From positions 1-35,580 of the forward strand of contig CASUON010000003.1 of NCBI GenBank assembly GCA_949457475.1: a stretch of DNA of 35,580 nt. Reading direction: 5' to 3'. Shown one piece after another: positions 8,764 to 18,889 of this stretch. This DNA is from an uncultured Lachnospiraceae bacterium (GTDB taxonomy: Bacteria > Bacillota > Clostridia > Lachnospirales > Lachnospiraceae). Under the pieces are notes generated by a model. That model saw only the letters and a list, made by a program, of their open reading frames with translations, had not been told where the DNA came from and did not search any database. Each line of letters starts with the position of its first letter. Positions within the stretch are counted from its first letter, which is position 1. A program made the translations under genes and the position numbers.

Positions 8764-11049
8764 ATGAAGTTATATGAAAAAGGCGTATATCTGGTAAATG
8801 GAAAGGAATTGGTGGAAAATACCCCAGATGCAGCCGCAGTAATAAAAGATAAAACCGGAGAGGATATATCCCAGCAGCAGGCAAGGACGCAGACGATTGC
8901 TTATCATATTTTAGAATCACATAATACTTCCGGAAATATGGAAAAGCTTCAGATAAAATTTGATAAGCTGACTTCCCATGATATTACGTTTGTGGGAATT
9001 ATCCAGACGGCGCGTGCTTCCGGGCTTTCGAAATTTCCAATTCCTTATGTGCTGACCAATTGCCATAATAGCTTGTGCGCGGTGGGCGGGACGATTAACG
9101 AGGACGACCATATGTTTGGATTATCTTGTGCAAAACGCTACGGCGGCATTTATGTACCGCCGCATCAGGCCGTTATCCATCAGTTTGCAAGGGAGATGCT
9201 TGCAGGCGGCGGAGAAATGATCCTGGGTTCGGATTCCCATACGCGCTACGGCGCTTTGGGGACAATGGCGATGGGCGAAGGCGGCCCGGAATTGGTAAAG
9301 CAGCTGCTAAGCCAGACCTATGACATACAGATGCCGGGAATTATCGGCGTATATCTGACCGGAAAGCCGGAAAAAGGCGTAGGGCCTCAAGACGTTGCGC
9401 TTGCCATTATTAAAGAAGTGTTTGCGAACGGGTTTGTAAAAAATAAAGTGATGGAATTCGTAGGGCCGGGCGTAGAAAATTTAAGCGTTGATTTTAGGAT
9501 TGGCATAGACGTTATGACGACGGAGACAACCTGCCTTTCTTCCATCTGGAAAACGGACAGCCAGGTAAAAGAGTTTTATGAAATCCATGGCAGGAGCGAA
9601 AGCTATAAGGAATTGAACCCTGGAAAAACAGCTTATTATGACGGTATGATCGAGTTGGATTTAAGTACGGTAAAACCAATGATCGCGATGCCGTTCCATC
9701 CAAGCAACGCATACCCGATCGAAGAGCTGAATGCAAATCTTTTTGATATTTTGGAAGACTGCGAGAAAAAGGCGCAGGTAAGCTTCGACGGCGCCGTGGA
9801 ATTGAATTTGAAGGAAAAGGTGCGTGACGGCAGGCTGTACGTAGACCAGGGGATTATTGCGGGCTGCGCGGGCGGCGGCTTTGAAAATATCTGCGACGCA
9901 GCGGACATTTTAGACGGCGCAAGTATTGGCGCGGACGAATTTACCTTAAGCGTTTATCCGGCGAGCATGCCTGTTTATATGGAACTGGTACGCAATGGGG
10001 CGGCTGCGAAAATTATGGCGAGCGGCGGGGTTATGAAAACCGCATTCTGCGGCCCTTGCTTTGGCGCCGGCGATACGCCTGCTAACAACGGTTTTTCGAT
10101 CCGCCATTCAACGCGTAATTTCCCGAACCGGGAAGGCTCCAAAGTACAAAACGGGCAGATTGCGTCCGTTGCCTTAATGGATGCGCGTTCGATTGCGGCT
10201 ACCGCGGCAAATAAAGGGTATCTGACTGCGGCGACGGAGCTGGATACGGCGTTTACAAAGCCGAAGTACTTCTTTGACCAGACAATTTATCAAAACCGGG
10301 TATTTGACAGCCATGGCGTGGCGGACGAATCCGTGGAAGTCAAAATGGGGCCGAATATCAAAGACTGGCCTAAGATGTGCGCGTTGACCGAGCATTTGTT
10401 GTTAAAAGTCGTATCGGAAATCCATGATCCGGTTACGACGACCGACGAACTGATCCCGTCGGGCGAGACTTCTTCGTACCGGAGCAATCCGCTTGGGCTG
10501 GCGGAGTTTACATTGTCCAGGAAAGACCCGGAATATGTGCGCCGGGCAAAAGAAGTGCAGAAAGCGGAACTGGCCAGGGAACAGGGCGGCAGCCCATACG
10601 AAGCGCTGCCGGAATTGCAGGCTGTTGTAGATGCCATCCGCAAGCAGTTTGCGGACGCCAATGAGCAAAATACAGGGGTTGGAAGCACGATATTTGCGGT
10701 AAAGCCGGGCGACGGCTCCGCCAGGGAACAAGCAGCTTCCTGCCAGAAGGTCCTTGGAGGATGGGCAAATATCGCGCATGAGTACGCGACAAAACGGTAC
10801 CGTTCCAATTTAATTAACTGGGGTATGCTGCCATTTTTAATTCCGGAAGGGGAACTGCCGTTTGCGAACGGGGATTATTTATTCATCCCGAATATCCGAA
10901 ACGCTGTACAGCAAAAAGCGTCGGATATCGTAGCATATGCAATAAAAGATGGCGCGCTTGCCTCTTTCCACATGACGCTTGGAGATCTGACCGAGGATGA
11001 AAGGGAGATTATATTAAAAGGCTGTTTAATTAATTATAATAAAAAATAA
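8764..11049 (+). CDS. Aconitase-family hydratase (YbhJ-like)
   Basis: [42 protein letters not shown] and [16 protein letters not shown] retain cluster-ligand cysteines; C-terminal swivel-like domain. Confidence 0.9.
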   Translation: MKLYEKGVYLVNGKELVENTPDAAAVIKDKTGEDISQQQARTQTIAYHILESHNTSGNMEKLQIKFDKLTSHDITFVGIIQTARASGLSKFPIPYVLTNCHNSLCAVGGTINEDDHMFGLSCAKRYGGIYVPPHQAVIHQFAREMLAGGGEMILGSDSHTRYGALGTMAMGEGGPELVKQLLSQTYDIQMPGIIGVYLTGKPEKGVGPQDVALAIIKEVFANGFVKNKVMEFVGPGVENLSVDFRIGIDVMTTETTCLSSIWKTDSQVKEFYEIHGRSESYKELNPGKTAYYDGMIELDLSTVKPMIAMPFHPSNAYPIEELNANLFDILEDCEKKAQVSFDGAVELNLKEKVRDGRLYVDQGIIAGCAGGGFENICDAADILDGASIGADEFTLSVYPASMPVYMELVRNGAAAKIMASGGVMKTAFCGPCFGAGDTPANNGFSIRHSTRNFPNREGSKVQNGQIASVALMDARSIAATAANKGYLTAATELDTAFTKPKYFFDQTIYQNRVFDSHGVADESVEVKMGPNIKDWPKMCALTEHLLLKVVSEIHDPVTTTDELIPSGETSSYRSNPLGLAEFTLSRKDPEYVRRAKEVQKAELAREQGGSPYEALPELQAVVDAIRKQFADANEQNTGVGSTIFAVKPGDGSAREQAASCQKVLGGWANIAHEYATKRYRSNLINWGMLPFLIPEGELPFANGDYLFIPNIRNAVQQKASDIVAYAIKDGALASFHMTLGDLTEDEREIILKGCLINYNKK

Positions 11050-11055
11050 ACCGGG

Positions 11056-11099
11056 CAAACCGCTACAGCCCGGCCGCTTGGCCGGGCTGTAGCGGTTTG
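11056..11099 (+). terminator. Strong Rho-independent terminator
   Basis: CAAACCGCTACAGCCCGGC-CGCTTG-GCCGGGCTGTAGCGGTTTG followed by TTTTTTA. Confidence 0.9.
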
Positions 11100-11122
11100 T
11101 TTTTTATTATCTATAGTTGACA

Positions 11123-11151
11123 TTGAAAAATCCATACTTTTGTGTTAGAAT
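11123..11151 (+). promoter_or_regulatory. SigmaA-like promoter
   Basis: TTGAAA-17 bp-TAGAAT, directly upstream of structured RNA copy B. Confidence 0.65.
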
Positions 11152-11188
11152 TTTTATGAAAATCGTGGAACTTGAATGAATTATATGG

Positions 11189-11266
11189 GCGGGCAGTAAA
11201 ATTTACCAATAACGCCGGCTTACGAGCGTTGTTGTCTCAAGCTATCTGGCAAACTTTATTGCTTGT
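11189..11266 (+). ncRNA. Putative structured RNA element, copy B, in the leader of the AI-2E transporter gene
   Basis: Closing helix GCGGGCAGTAAA (11189-11200)/TTTATTGCTTGT (11255-11266); inner AACGC...GCGTT; core nearly identical to copy A. Confidence 0.6.
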
Positions 11267-11293
11267 AAGTATATCAGGAAACGGGAGTAAAAA

Positions 11294-12814
11294 ATGGAAA
11301 GTGCGAAAAAAGAAGAAAAAAATATACGGCTGCAGAAGAAGAAAAAATTGGATTCTGACTGGAATATCCGGCCTTATCTGGCAATGGGGCTGATTTTTTT
11401 TATTGTTTTTTGCTGTTGCATATTAGTAGTCTGTGTGTTGTTTCGGTTCAAAGAGATCAAAGAAGCGGTAGGTACTTTTGTCAGTATGGCGCAGCCGATT
11501 ATTGTCGGGTTGGCGCTCGGTTATCTGATGAATCCGATTATGACTTTTATCGAGCATTGGCTGTTAAAACTGGCGGACTGCTTAGGCAAGAAAAAGCAGC
11601 CGAAACGTCTAATCCGTACAGTATCTAGCATTTTGGCGGTATTGGCATTCATACTTGTAATTGTAATGCTGATATCTATGGTAATGCCACAGGTGGTCAG
11701 TAATATTTCCTACTTGGTAGACACGCTTCCGGGGCAGATCAATTCGTTTATCATACAGATGGGCGACTGGAAATTTGGAAACCAGGAAATTAAAGTCCTG
11801 TTGGAAAAATATCTTATGGAAATGTATGATTTCCTGGAAGACTGGATGAAAAATTTTCTGCTTCCGCAGACAAAAGACTATGTGGCGTCGATTACAAGCG
11901 GTGTAATTAATGTATTTGTAGCGTTGAAAAACGTACTGATCGGGCTGGTCGTATCAATTTATGTCATGTGCGAAAAGGAGAGCTTTGAGGGGCAGACGAA
12001 AAAAATTATTTTTGCGCTGCTGCCGTCCCGGGCCGCAAATGAGATGATACAGCTATTTCATACAAGCAATCAGATTTTTGGCGGTTTTATTAAAGGAAAA
12101 TTGTTGGATTCGTTAATAATCGGCATATTGTGCTACATTGTACTGTCAATTATTAAAATGCCATATACGCTGCTTGTTAGCGTAATTGTGGGCGTGACGA
12201 ATGTAATCCCTTTTTTCGGGCCGTTTATTGGGGCGATTCCAAGTACGTTTTTGATTTTGCTTGTAAATCCGCTGTATGCGTTGTATTTTGTCATTTTTGT
12301 AATTATACTGCAGCAGATTGACGGAAATATTATCGGGCCAAAGATTTTAGGGGATTCCACCGGATTGTCTTCTTTTTGGGTAATGTTTGCAATCCTAGTC
12401 GGAAGCGGACTCTGCGGCGTTATGGGGATGCTGCTCGGCTGCCCGGTATTCGCTATAATCTATTATCTGGTGCAAAAGACGATACATTTCTTTTTGCGCA
12501 GGAAATCTTTACCGACAGATACGGACGTATATATAGAAGCAACCGGCGTAGAAACCGGAAAAAACCAGCTGCGCTACGGGATGTACGCGGATGAAGCGCT
12601 TATGAAATCCGTACAGGAAGAAGAAAAAGAGCATGCAAATGGTACGGGCGTATTGGAGCAAAAAAAGGAGCATGCTCAAGATATAGACGGTCCGGAGCAA
12701 ATAAAGAGGCATGTAAAAAGTACGGGCGTACCGGAACAAAAAAAGAACATGCCAAACATACGGACGACCCGAAATAAAAAGAAGCACGCTCAAGGTACGG
12801 ACGACCCGGAGTAG
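11294..12814 (+). CDS. AI-2E family transporter (PerM/YdiK-like) with repetitive charged C-terminal tail
   Basis: Multiple TM segments; VGVTNVIPFFGPFIGAIPS...LQQIDGNIIGPKILGDSTGLSSFWVMFAILVGSGLCGVMGMLLGCPVFAII. Confidence 0.9.
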   Translation: MESAKKEEKNIRLQKKKKLDSDWNIRPYLAMGLIFFIVFCCCILVVCVLFRFKEIKEAVGTFVSMAQPIIVGLALGYLMNPIMTFIEHWLLKLADCLGKKKQPKRLIRTVSSILAVLAFILVIVMLISMVMPQVVSNISYLVDTLPGQINSFIIQMGDWKFGNQEIKVLLEKYLMEMYDFLEDWMKNFLLPQTKDYVASITSGVINVFVALKNVLIGLVVSIYVMCEKESFEGQTKKIIFALLPSRAANEMIQLFHTSNQIFGGFIKGKLLDSLIIGILCYIVLSIIKMPYTLLVSVIVGVTNVIPFFGPFIGAIPSTFLILLVNPLYALYFVIFVIILQQIDGNIIGPKILGDSTGLSSFWVMFAILVGSGLCGVMGMLLGCPVFAIIYYLVQKTIHFFLRRKSLPTDTDVYIEATGVETGKNQLRYGMYADEALMKSVQEEEKEHANGTGVLEQKKEHAQDIDGPEQIKRHVKSTGVPEQKKNMPNIRTTRNKKKHAQGTDDPE

Positions 12815-12926
12815 AAAGAAGCACGATTAAGATATGGACGAATCTGGAGTAGAAAGAAGCACGATTAAGATACGGACAAATCTGGAGTAGAAAGAAGCAC
12901 GCTCAAGGTACGGACGAATCTGGGCG
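12629..12926 (+). repeat. Degenerate ~36-39 bp tandem repeat spanning the gene end and downstream DNA
   Basis: About eight units of the form GAAGCACGCTCAAGGTACGGACGACCCGGAGTAGAAA, half in the ORF (13-aa EHAQ..D.PEQKK) and half after the stop at 12814. Confidence 0.85.
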
Positions 12927-13012
12927 GTAGGTGCCCTTCTGTCAAAGAAAAACGCCATTTGGCGTGTGTAAAAAATAGATTTACAAAAATTTCGTATATT
13001 CGTATCAGTTTT

Positions 13013-13041
13013 TTGACAGGAGCGGTTTCGTATGGTAAACT
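13013..13041 (+). promoter_or_regulatory. SigmaA-like promoter
   Basis: TTGACA-17 bp-TAAACT upstream of the 13158 CDS. Confidence 0.65.
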
Positions 13042-13157
13042 AAGATGAAATCAGATCGCAATGCTTCACAAGATAAAATACTGGAGATGGTTGGAAAGCA
13101 AATGTAAAGCGGTATAAAAGATAAGGGATGATTCCTTAATAGATAGATGGTGGCGGC

Positions 13158-16100
13158 GTGGATAAATATGAGTTTAAACTTAAAGTTGATGAGATGAAAG
13201 CGCTTGTAAACGCGCGTAATTATAAAGCGGCAGCAGAAATTGCAGAGACGATTAACTGGCGTAAAATCCGTAACTTGAATGCGCTGGTTTTGGCGGGCGA
13301 AGTTTTCGAACAGGTGGAACGCTATGAGGAAAGCAAGGAAATTCTGCTGATGGCATATGATAAATCTCCAATTGGCAGAAATATTATTTATCGTCTGGCA
13401 GAAATCGCTATTAAGACGAAAAACTTTTCTGATGCGAAAGACTATTATCATGAGTTTGTAGAAATTGCACCCAACGATAATTTAAAATATGTGTTGAAAT
13501 ATAAAATGACGGCCGCCCAGGGGCTCCCGTACCAGGAACAGATTAAGATTTTGGAGGAATTAAAAGAGCAGGAATATTCGGAAGAGTGGGCCTATGAGCT
13601 TGCGTATCTGTACCACCGGGACGGGCAGCCGGATAAATGCGTAGAAGCCTGCGATGAATTGATTTTGTGGTTTGGCGACGGCATTTATGTGGAAAAAGCG
13701 CTGGAATTGAAAATGCAGTACCAGCCGTTGACAAAACCACAGGAAGAAAAATACCGACTGTTCCGTCAAAAACGGACAGGTGTTATCGAAGTAAAGCCGG
13801 AAGATTTCCTGGAATCCGGCGAGATCGTCAATAAAGCGATGAAAATACCTTCGGTTGTGACGACTGCCGAAAAATACAATACGGCGAATCTGCAAAATGA
13901 AATAGCAAAAGGTTTAAAGCAGATTATTGACGCGTCGCAGCAGCCGGATGATTCTTCACCAATAGACGGCAGTATAAAAAAGCTGGCGGAAGAAAACCCA
14001 TACTTATCGGAGCAGTTGTATCAAGCAGGGCAGGGATACCAAGCAGATCAGGCAGCCAATGCAGGGCAGGGATACCAAGCAGGTCAGATAGCCGGTGCCG
14101 GCACATCGCATACAAGCGCGGGCTACGCCGAGCTGGAAAATCAGAGTAAATATCCGAAGAACAGTTTGGAACAGGCTTTAAAGCAAGGCTCCAAAAGCAA
14201 GAAAAAAAAAGGGCTGTCCCAGACGCCACAACAGGATGCTTTAGATTATGGGAACCAGCCCGGAATATCGAAAGAACCTGAAAAAGCAATCAGCATCCAG
14301 CAGATTCAAGACGACTGGGAAAAAATGAAACAGTCGATGGAGAATGTGGCGAACGAGACGGATGGGAAGAAGAAAGAAACCGCGAAGAGAAAAGCGCTCC
14401 AGCAGGCGCAGGATTTGGTGGAACGGTTGAATGAAATGATTCCGCAGCTAGTAGCGGGGATGCTGCCGGATGAATTTGTGGGTTTTGAAAATCAAAATTC
14501 GTTGGAAGTGCAGGATAACATTGACCAGGCAACAAGAATTGTAGCAAACATGAATATGCTGCTACAAGAGCAAATTGATTATTTGATGGCCGGAAACGAT
14601 ACGGCGCAGTTAATACATAAGATTTCTGACCCGACGCAAGAACTTCCGGAGCTGCCGGAAGAATTTTTAGAACATCCAATAGAAACGGAAAAGAACAGCC
14701 ATACAAAGCTGGATGAACAAATAAATAAGCTGGCAGGGCAAGTACAAAAACCTGCATTGCAGCGCGATCAAACGACTTTAAAAAAGGAATCAGAAATAGG
14801 GATTGAAAGGAAATTCAGTGGGATATCTGAAGAACAGGCAGATATCGAAGCTGAATGGAAATTCATGGAAGGACTGGAAGGGAAAACAGATATGGACACT
14901 GGACAGAAATTCATGGAAAAGCCGGAAAACAATATGAATACAGGCGCACGCCAAGAAAAACAGACCACAGAAAAGCCGGAACAGGCGGCTTTGGGTACTA
15001 CTTTGCGTGGAACAAGGGTGAGCGCAAAAAAAATACGTATTTCGCTATCGAACAAGCCGGAATTTAAAACGCAGGAACAACTTCGTGCAGATGCCTCGCA
15101 TTTAAAAGAACAGGCGGATATTGCGCATCCTGAAACGAAGCAGCAAATATCCACTGGGGATAGCCCAGTGACGCAGCAAACACCGTCAAACGGACAGGAG
15201 CGGTCAAAAGCAGGACAACGGCTAAAACCAGTACAACGGCGGGGGCAGGCAAATAAACCGGTACAAGACGACGCGCAGAGCCAGCAGTTGCAGGCAAAAC
15301 AGGATGCGCCTGCGGACGAGCCGGTTTCAACTGCGCAGGGCCAGACGGCTTCGCACATACCAGGGCAGGCAACCAAATTATCTCGGCAGGAAGGCACAGC
15401 CGGCGAAATGCAGCAGCAAACAGACGTAACCAGCCAACCAGCGCGGCAGGAAGGTACAGCCGGCGAAATGCAGCGGCAAACAGACGCAACCAGCCGACCA
15501 GCGCGGCAGGAAGGCACAGCCGACAAACCAGAGCAGCAAGCAGGCGCAACCAGCCAACCAGTGCGGCAGGAAGGCATAGCAAACAAGCCGGAGCGGCAGG
15601 CCGACGCAACTAGTCAGCCAGCGCGGCAGACATGCAAAAAGATACCTGTAGAGGAACCGGAAGAATTCTCCGAGGAAGATATGGCTGCTGCGGCTTATGA
15701 AGGCGGGTTTTATGAAGGTGCGCCTAGACAGGAGAAGCCGGTTGCGCAAAAACCGGTTGCGGAATCCCCGCTGGAAGAAGAAGATTATAAAAAACTGACC
15801 CCGGAACAACAGGAGGTGTTTTCTTATTTTGTGCCAATTTCCGGTATGGAGGCGCAAATATACGATTTATTGCAGGGTGTATCTAGGCATTTAAAGTGGG
15901 ATCAAAATTCCTTTTCGGGCAATATTATAATAGAAGGGATCGGCGGAAGCGGCAAAACTGTGCTGATTATGGATATTATAAAAGTATTGCAAAAAGAGTG
16001 CCAGCGTCCGAATGGGAAGATTGGAAAGATAGACGCGAATGCGCTCAACCAAAAAGATATTGATGTATTAATGGAAAAAATAAGCGGCGGATGCCTAATT

Positions 16101-16553
16101 ATTGAATCTGCTGGAAAGATTTCCAGGGAGACGGCAGTAAAACTGTCGGCTTATATGGAAAAAACGCATTCGGCGACGCTTTTTATATTAGAAGATACCG
16201 AAGAAGGCATTCAAAAAGCATTGGAAAGGGACAGCTCCTTTGCCTCGAAGTTTACGGAAAAAATTTCGATTCCAATATTTACGACCGACGATCTGGTGTC
16301 GTTTGGCAAAGCCTATGCGAACGACTTGGATTATGACATTGACGAAATGGGCATCCTTGCATTGTATAAACGCATTAATGGCATACAAAAACTGGACCAT
16401 GCTACCACGTTGACTGAAGTAAAAGAAATTGTGGATGAAGCGATTGACAGAGCGGAGAGCGGGCCGTTAAAAAAAGTATTTGGGATACTGACGGCGACAA
16501 GATACAATGATGATAATCTAGTGATATTGAGGGAGAAGGATTTTGAAGAATAA
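13158..16553 (+). CDS. Large TPR-containing protein with Gln-rich repeats and C-terminal P-loop ATPase-like domain
   Basis: N-terminal TPR-like helices (NYKAAAEIAETINW, ERYEESKEILLMAYDKSP, KNFSDAKDYYHEFVEIAP); Q/A-rich middle; Walker A GIGGSGKT near the C-terminus. Confidence 0.8.
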   Translation: MDKYEFKLKVDEMKALVNARNYKAAAEIAETINWRKIRNLNALVLAGEVFEQVERYEESKEILLMAYDKSPIGRNIIYRLAEIAIKTKNFSDAKDYYHEFVEIAPNDNLKYVLKYKMTAAQGLPYQEQIKILEELKEQEYSEEWAYELAYLYHRDGQPDKCVEACDELILWFGDGIYVEKALELKMQYQPLTKPQEEKYRLFRQKRTGVIEVKPEDFLESGEIVNKAMKIPSVVTTAEKYNTANLQNEIAKGLKQIIDASQQPDDSSPIDGSIKKLAEENPYLSEQLYQAGQGYQADQAANAGQGYQAGQIAGAGTSHTSAGYAELENQSKYPKNSLEQALKQGSKSKKKKGLSQTPQQDALDYGNQPGISKEPEKAISIQQIQDDWEKMKQSMENVANETDGKKKETAKRKALQQAQDLVERLNEMIPQLVAGMLPDEFVGFENQNSLEVQDNIDQATRIVANMNMLLQEQIDYLMAGNDTAQLIHKISDPTQELPELPEEFLEHPIETEKNSHTKLDEQINKLAGQVQKPALQRDQTTLKKESEIGIERKFSGISEEQADIEAEWKFMEGLEGKTDMDTGQKFMEKPENNMNTGARQEKQTTEKPEQAALGTTLRGTRVSAKKIRISLSNKPEFKTQEQLRADASHLKEQADIAHPETKQQISTGDSPVTQQTPSNGQERSKAGQRLKPVQRRGQANKPVQDDAQSQQLQAKQDAPADEPVSTAQGQTASHIPGQATKLSRQEGTAGEMQQQTDVTSQPARQEGTAGEMQRQTDATSRPARQEGTADKPEQQAGATSQPVRQEGIANKPERQADATSQPARQTCKKIPVEEPEEFSEEDMAAAAYEGGFYEGAPRQEKPVAQKPVAESPLEEEDYKKLTPEQQEVFSYFVPISGMEAQIYDLLQGVSRHLKWDQNSFSGNIIIEGIGGSGKTVLIMDIIKVLQKECQRPNGKIGKIDANALNQKDIDVLMEKISGGCLIIESAGKISRETAVKLSAYMEKTHSATLFILEDTEEGIQKALERDSSFASKFTEKISIPIFTTDDLVSFGKAYANDLDYDIDEMGILALYKRINGIQKLDHATTLTEVKEIVDEAIDRAESGPLKKVFGILTATRYNDDNLVILREKDFEE
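15384..15623 (+). repeat. In-frame 60-bp minisatellite, four units
   Basis: Units start at 15384, 15444, 15504 and 15564; encode RQEGTAGEMQQQTDVTSQPA-type 20-mers. Confidence 0.9.
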
Positions 16554-16698
16554 AAGTTATGGTTTTGTCTCAAACTGTAACGGGTGAGAAGCGTATGAAT
16601 GGCAGGATTGTGGCCGAATAAAGGTCATGGCCAGTCGTCTGCAAAATAAAGGTGTAACAGCAAAGTCTGTTAAGGAAAGCAACAGGAGGGCTATTTTT

Positions 16699-18705
16699 AT
16701 GAGAAACATTACAGAGCTGGATATGTATTTATTTGGCCAAAGTACACATTATGACATCTATAAAAAGATGGGCGCGCATCCAATGACGGTGCGCAAAAAA
16801 GAAGGGGTTATGTTTGACGTATGGGCTCCTCACGCCGCAAAAGTATGGGTTATTGGCAGTTTTAATGACTGGGATGAGACCAGCCACGAAATGAAACGTC
16901 TAGAACCGTTGGAAATGGGGATTTATGAGCTGTTTATCCCTGGCGTCAAATGTGGGGATTACTACAAGTTTTTAATTGAGACAAAAGATGGCAGGCATTT
17001 ATATAAAGCCGACCCGTTTGCAAATTATGCGGAATTAAGGCCGGGTACTGCTTCTGTCGTTACGGATATTTCCAATCCGAAATGGTCGGATAAGGCGTGG
17101 ATGGAAACACGCGCGCAGTCAGACCCGTTTGAAAAGCCGATGGCTATTTACGAAGTGCATCTAGGTTCTTGGAAACGGCATCCAGGCAGGGATGACGAGG
17201 GATTTTATACATACCGGGAGATTGCAAAGTCGCTGACTGAGTATGTAAAAGAAATGGGCTATACGCACGTAGAGCTGATGGGTATTTTGGAATATCCGTT
17301 CGACGGTTCGTGGGGGTACCAGGTTACTGGCTATTATGCGCCGACCTCGCGTTATGGTACGCCGGATGATTTTGTCTATCTGATAAATTATTTGCACCGT
17401 AATAAAATCGGCGTTATTTTAGATTGGGTGCCTGCGCATTTCCCAAGGGACGCGCACGGAATCGCTGATTTTGACGGCGCGCCGCTGTATGAATATCCAG
17501 ATCCAAAGATGGGTGAACATCCGGATTGGGGTACGAAAATTTTCAATTACGGAATGTCAGAAGTAAAGAACTTTTTAATCGGCAGCGCATTGATGTGGAT
17601 TGAGCATTATCATATCGACGGCCTGCGCTTTGACGCAGTGGCTTCCATGCTGTATTTGGACTACGGAAAACAGGATGGCCAGTGGATCGCAAATAAATAT
17701 GGCGGAAATGAAAATCTGGAAGCCGTAGAATTATTTAAACATATCAATACGGTAATTACAGGTAGAAATCCAGGCGCCGTTATGATTGCAGAAGAATCTA
17801 CCGCATGGCCGAAAGTTACGGATACCGTAGAAAACGACGGCCTGAACTTTACATTCAAGTGGAATATGGGCTGGATGCATGACTTTTTGGACTATATGAA
17901 ACAAGACCCGTTGTTCCGCAAAGGGTGCCATAACCGGATGACCTTTGCGATGAGTTACAACCATGCGGAAAAGTATATTCTGGTACTGTCGCATGATGAA
18001 GTCGTCCATTTGAAATGTTCGATGTTAAACAAAATGCCGGGACTTGGAAAAGACAAATTCCGCAATTTAATGGTAGGATATACGTTCTTTATGGGGCATC
18101 CGGGCAAAAAGCTATTGTTTATGGGACAGGATTTTGCACAGCTTCGCGAGTGGAGTGAAGAGCGTGAACTCGACTGGTATTTGCTGGCGGAAGACGACCA
18201 CAAGCAAATGCATGATTATTTCAAGGAATTGCTGCGTATTTATAATAAATATCCGTCAATGTACGAATTGGACCATTCGTGGGAAGGTTTTGAATGGATC
18301 AATCCAAACGACGGGGACCGCAGTATTTTTAGCTTTGTACGAAAGAGCAAAAACGGAAAGCGCAACCTGTTATTTATCTGCAACTTTACGCCGATGTACA
18401 GGGAAGACTATCGCGTAGGCGCGCCGACGAAAGGGACTTATAAGCTGATTTTAAGCAGCGATGAAGAACGTTTTGGCGGAAACGGGGATCCGCGTCCGGT
18501 AACTTATAAAGCAATCAAAGCTGAATGCGACAACCGGGAATATTCTTTTGCATATCCATTGCCGCCGTACGGGGCTGCCATTTTTGAATTTGATTATAAA
18601 GCAGAGACTGCACAGAGCAAGGAAAGCAAAGAAGAGAAAGAAGGAAAGCCTGCTGGGAAAGAGGAAACAGAAGGAAACAAAAGTGAGCCGGATGTAACGG
18701 ATTAA
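16699..18705 (+). CDS. glgB: 1,4-alpha-glucan branching enzyme
   Basis: RBS AGGAGGG before ATG 16699; CBM48-like VWAPHAAKVWVIGSFNDW; GH13 motifs DWVPAHFP, DGLRFDAVASMLYLDYG, AEESTAWP, LSHDEV. Confidence 0.95.
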   Translation: MRNITELDMYLFGQSTHYDIYKKMGAHPMTVRKKEGVMFDVWAPHAAKVWVIGSFNDWDETSHEMKRLEPLEMGIYELFIPGVKCGDYYKFLIETKDGRHLYKADPFANYAELRPGTASVVTDISNPKWSDKAWMETRAQSDPFEKPMAIYEVHLGSWKRHPGRDDEGFYTYREIAKSLTEYVKEMGYTHVELMGILEYPFDGSWGYQVTGYYAPTSRYGTPDDFVYLINYLHRNKIGVILDWVPAHFPRDAHGIADFDGAPLYEYPDPKMGEHPDWGTKIFNYGMSEVKNFLIGSALMWIEHYHIDGLRFDAVASMLYLDYGKQDGQWIANKYGGNENLEAVELFKHINTVITGRNPGAVMIAEESTAWPKVTDTVENDGLNFTFKWNMGWMHDFLDYMKQDPLFRKGCHNRMTFAMSYNHAEKYILVLSHDEVVHLKCSMLNKMPGLGKDKFRNLMVGYTFFMGHPGKKLLFMGQDFAQLREWSEERELDWYLLAEDDHKQMHDYFKELLRIYNKYPSMYELDHSWEGFEWINPNDGDRSIFSFVRKSKNGKRNLLFICNFTPMYREDYRVGAPTKGTYKLILSSDEERFGGNGDPRPVTYKAIKAECDNREYSFAYPLPPYGAAIFEFDYKAETAQSKESKEEKEGKPAGKEETEGNKSEPDVTD

Positions 18706-18740
18706 AGTAGGACGTAAATGAAATAATGAAATCGGGTATA

Positions 18741-18780
18741 AAATCGGGTGCCGGGGATAAAACCCTGCATCCGATTTTGT
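18741..18780 (+). terminator. Probable terminator after glgB
   Basis: AAATCGGGTGC...GCATCCGATTT followed by TGTTTGT. Confidence 0.55.
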
Positions 18781-18824
18781 TTGTGCAAAATCCATCATAA
18801 ATTTAGGAGGTTTGATACATAACT

Positions 18825-18851
18825 TAAGTTTTAGAAATTATTTGCCGACAT
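18825..18851 (+). promoter_or_regulatory. Sigma28 (SigD/FliA)-like flagellar promoter
   Basis: TAAG-15 bp-GCCGACAT, close to the TAAA-N15-GCCGATAA consensus, 38 bp upstream of the 18890 ATG. Confidence 0.6.
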
Positions 18852-18889
18852 ATCATACAGGAATAGGATAAGGATAGGAAAGGCGGGAT

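Noticed and set aside
10290-10808. 172-aa minus-strand ORF
   Set aside because: Antisense to the well-supported aconitase-family CDS; GC-driven open frame.
11172-11393. 73-aa ORF overlapping structured RNA copy B
   Set aside because: No RBS, overlaps the transporter start out of frame, no protein similarity to copy A; the RNA interpretation fits better.
14768-15609. Long minus-strand ORFs (272 aa at 14768-15586 and 181 aa at 15064-15609), Cys/Pro/Leu-rich
   Set aside because: Exact antisense of the 60-bp minisatellite and Gln-rich linker of the 13158-16553 CDS; composition is an artefact of the repeat, no RBS or domain.
16611-16620. GGCCGAATAA upstream of glgB as a sigma28 -10 element
   Set aside because: No TAAA-like -35 at 15-16 bp upstream and glgB is not a flagellar gene.
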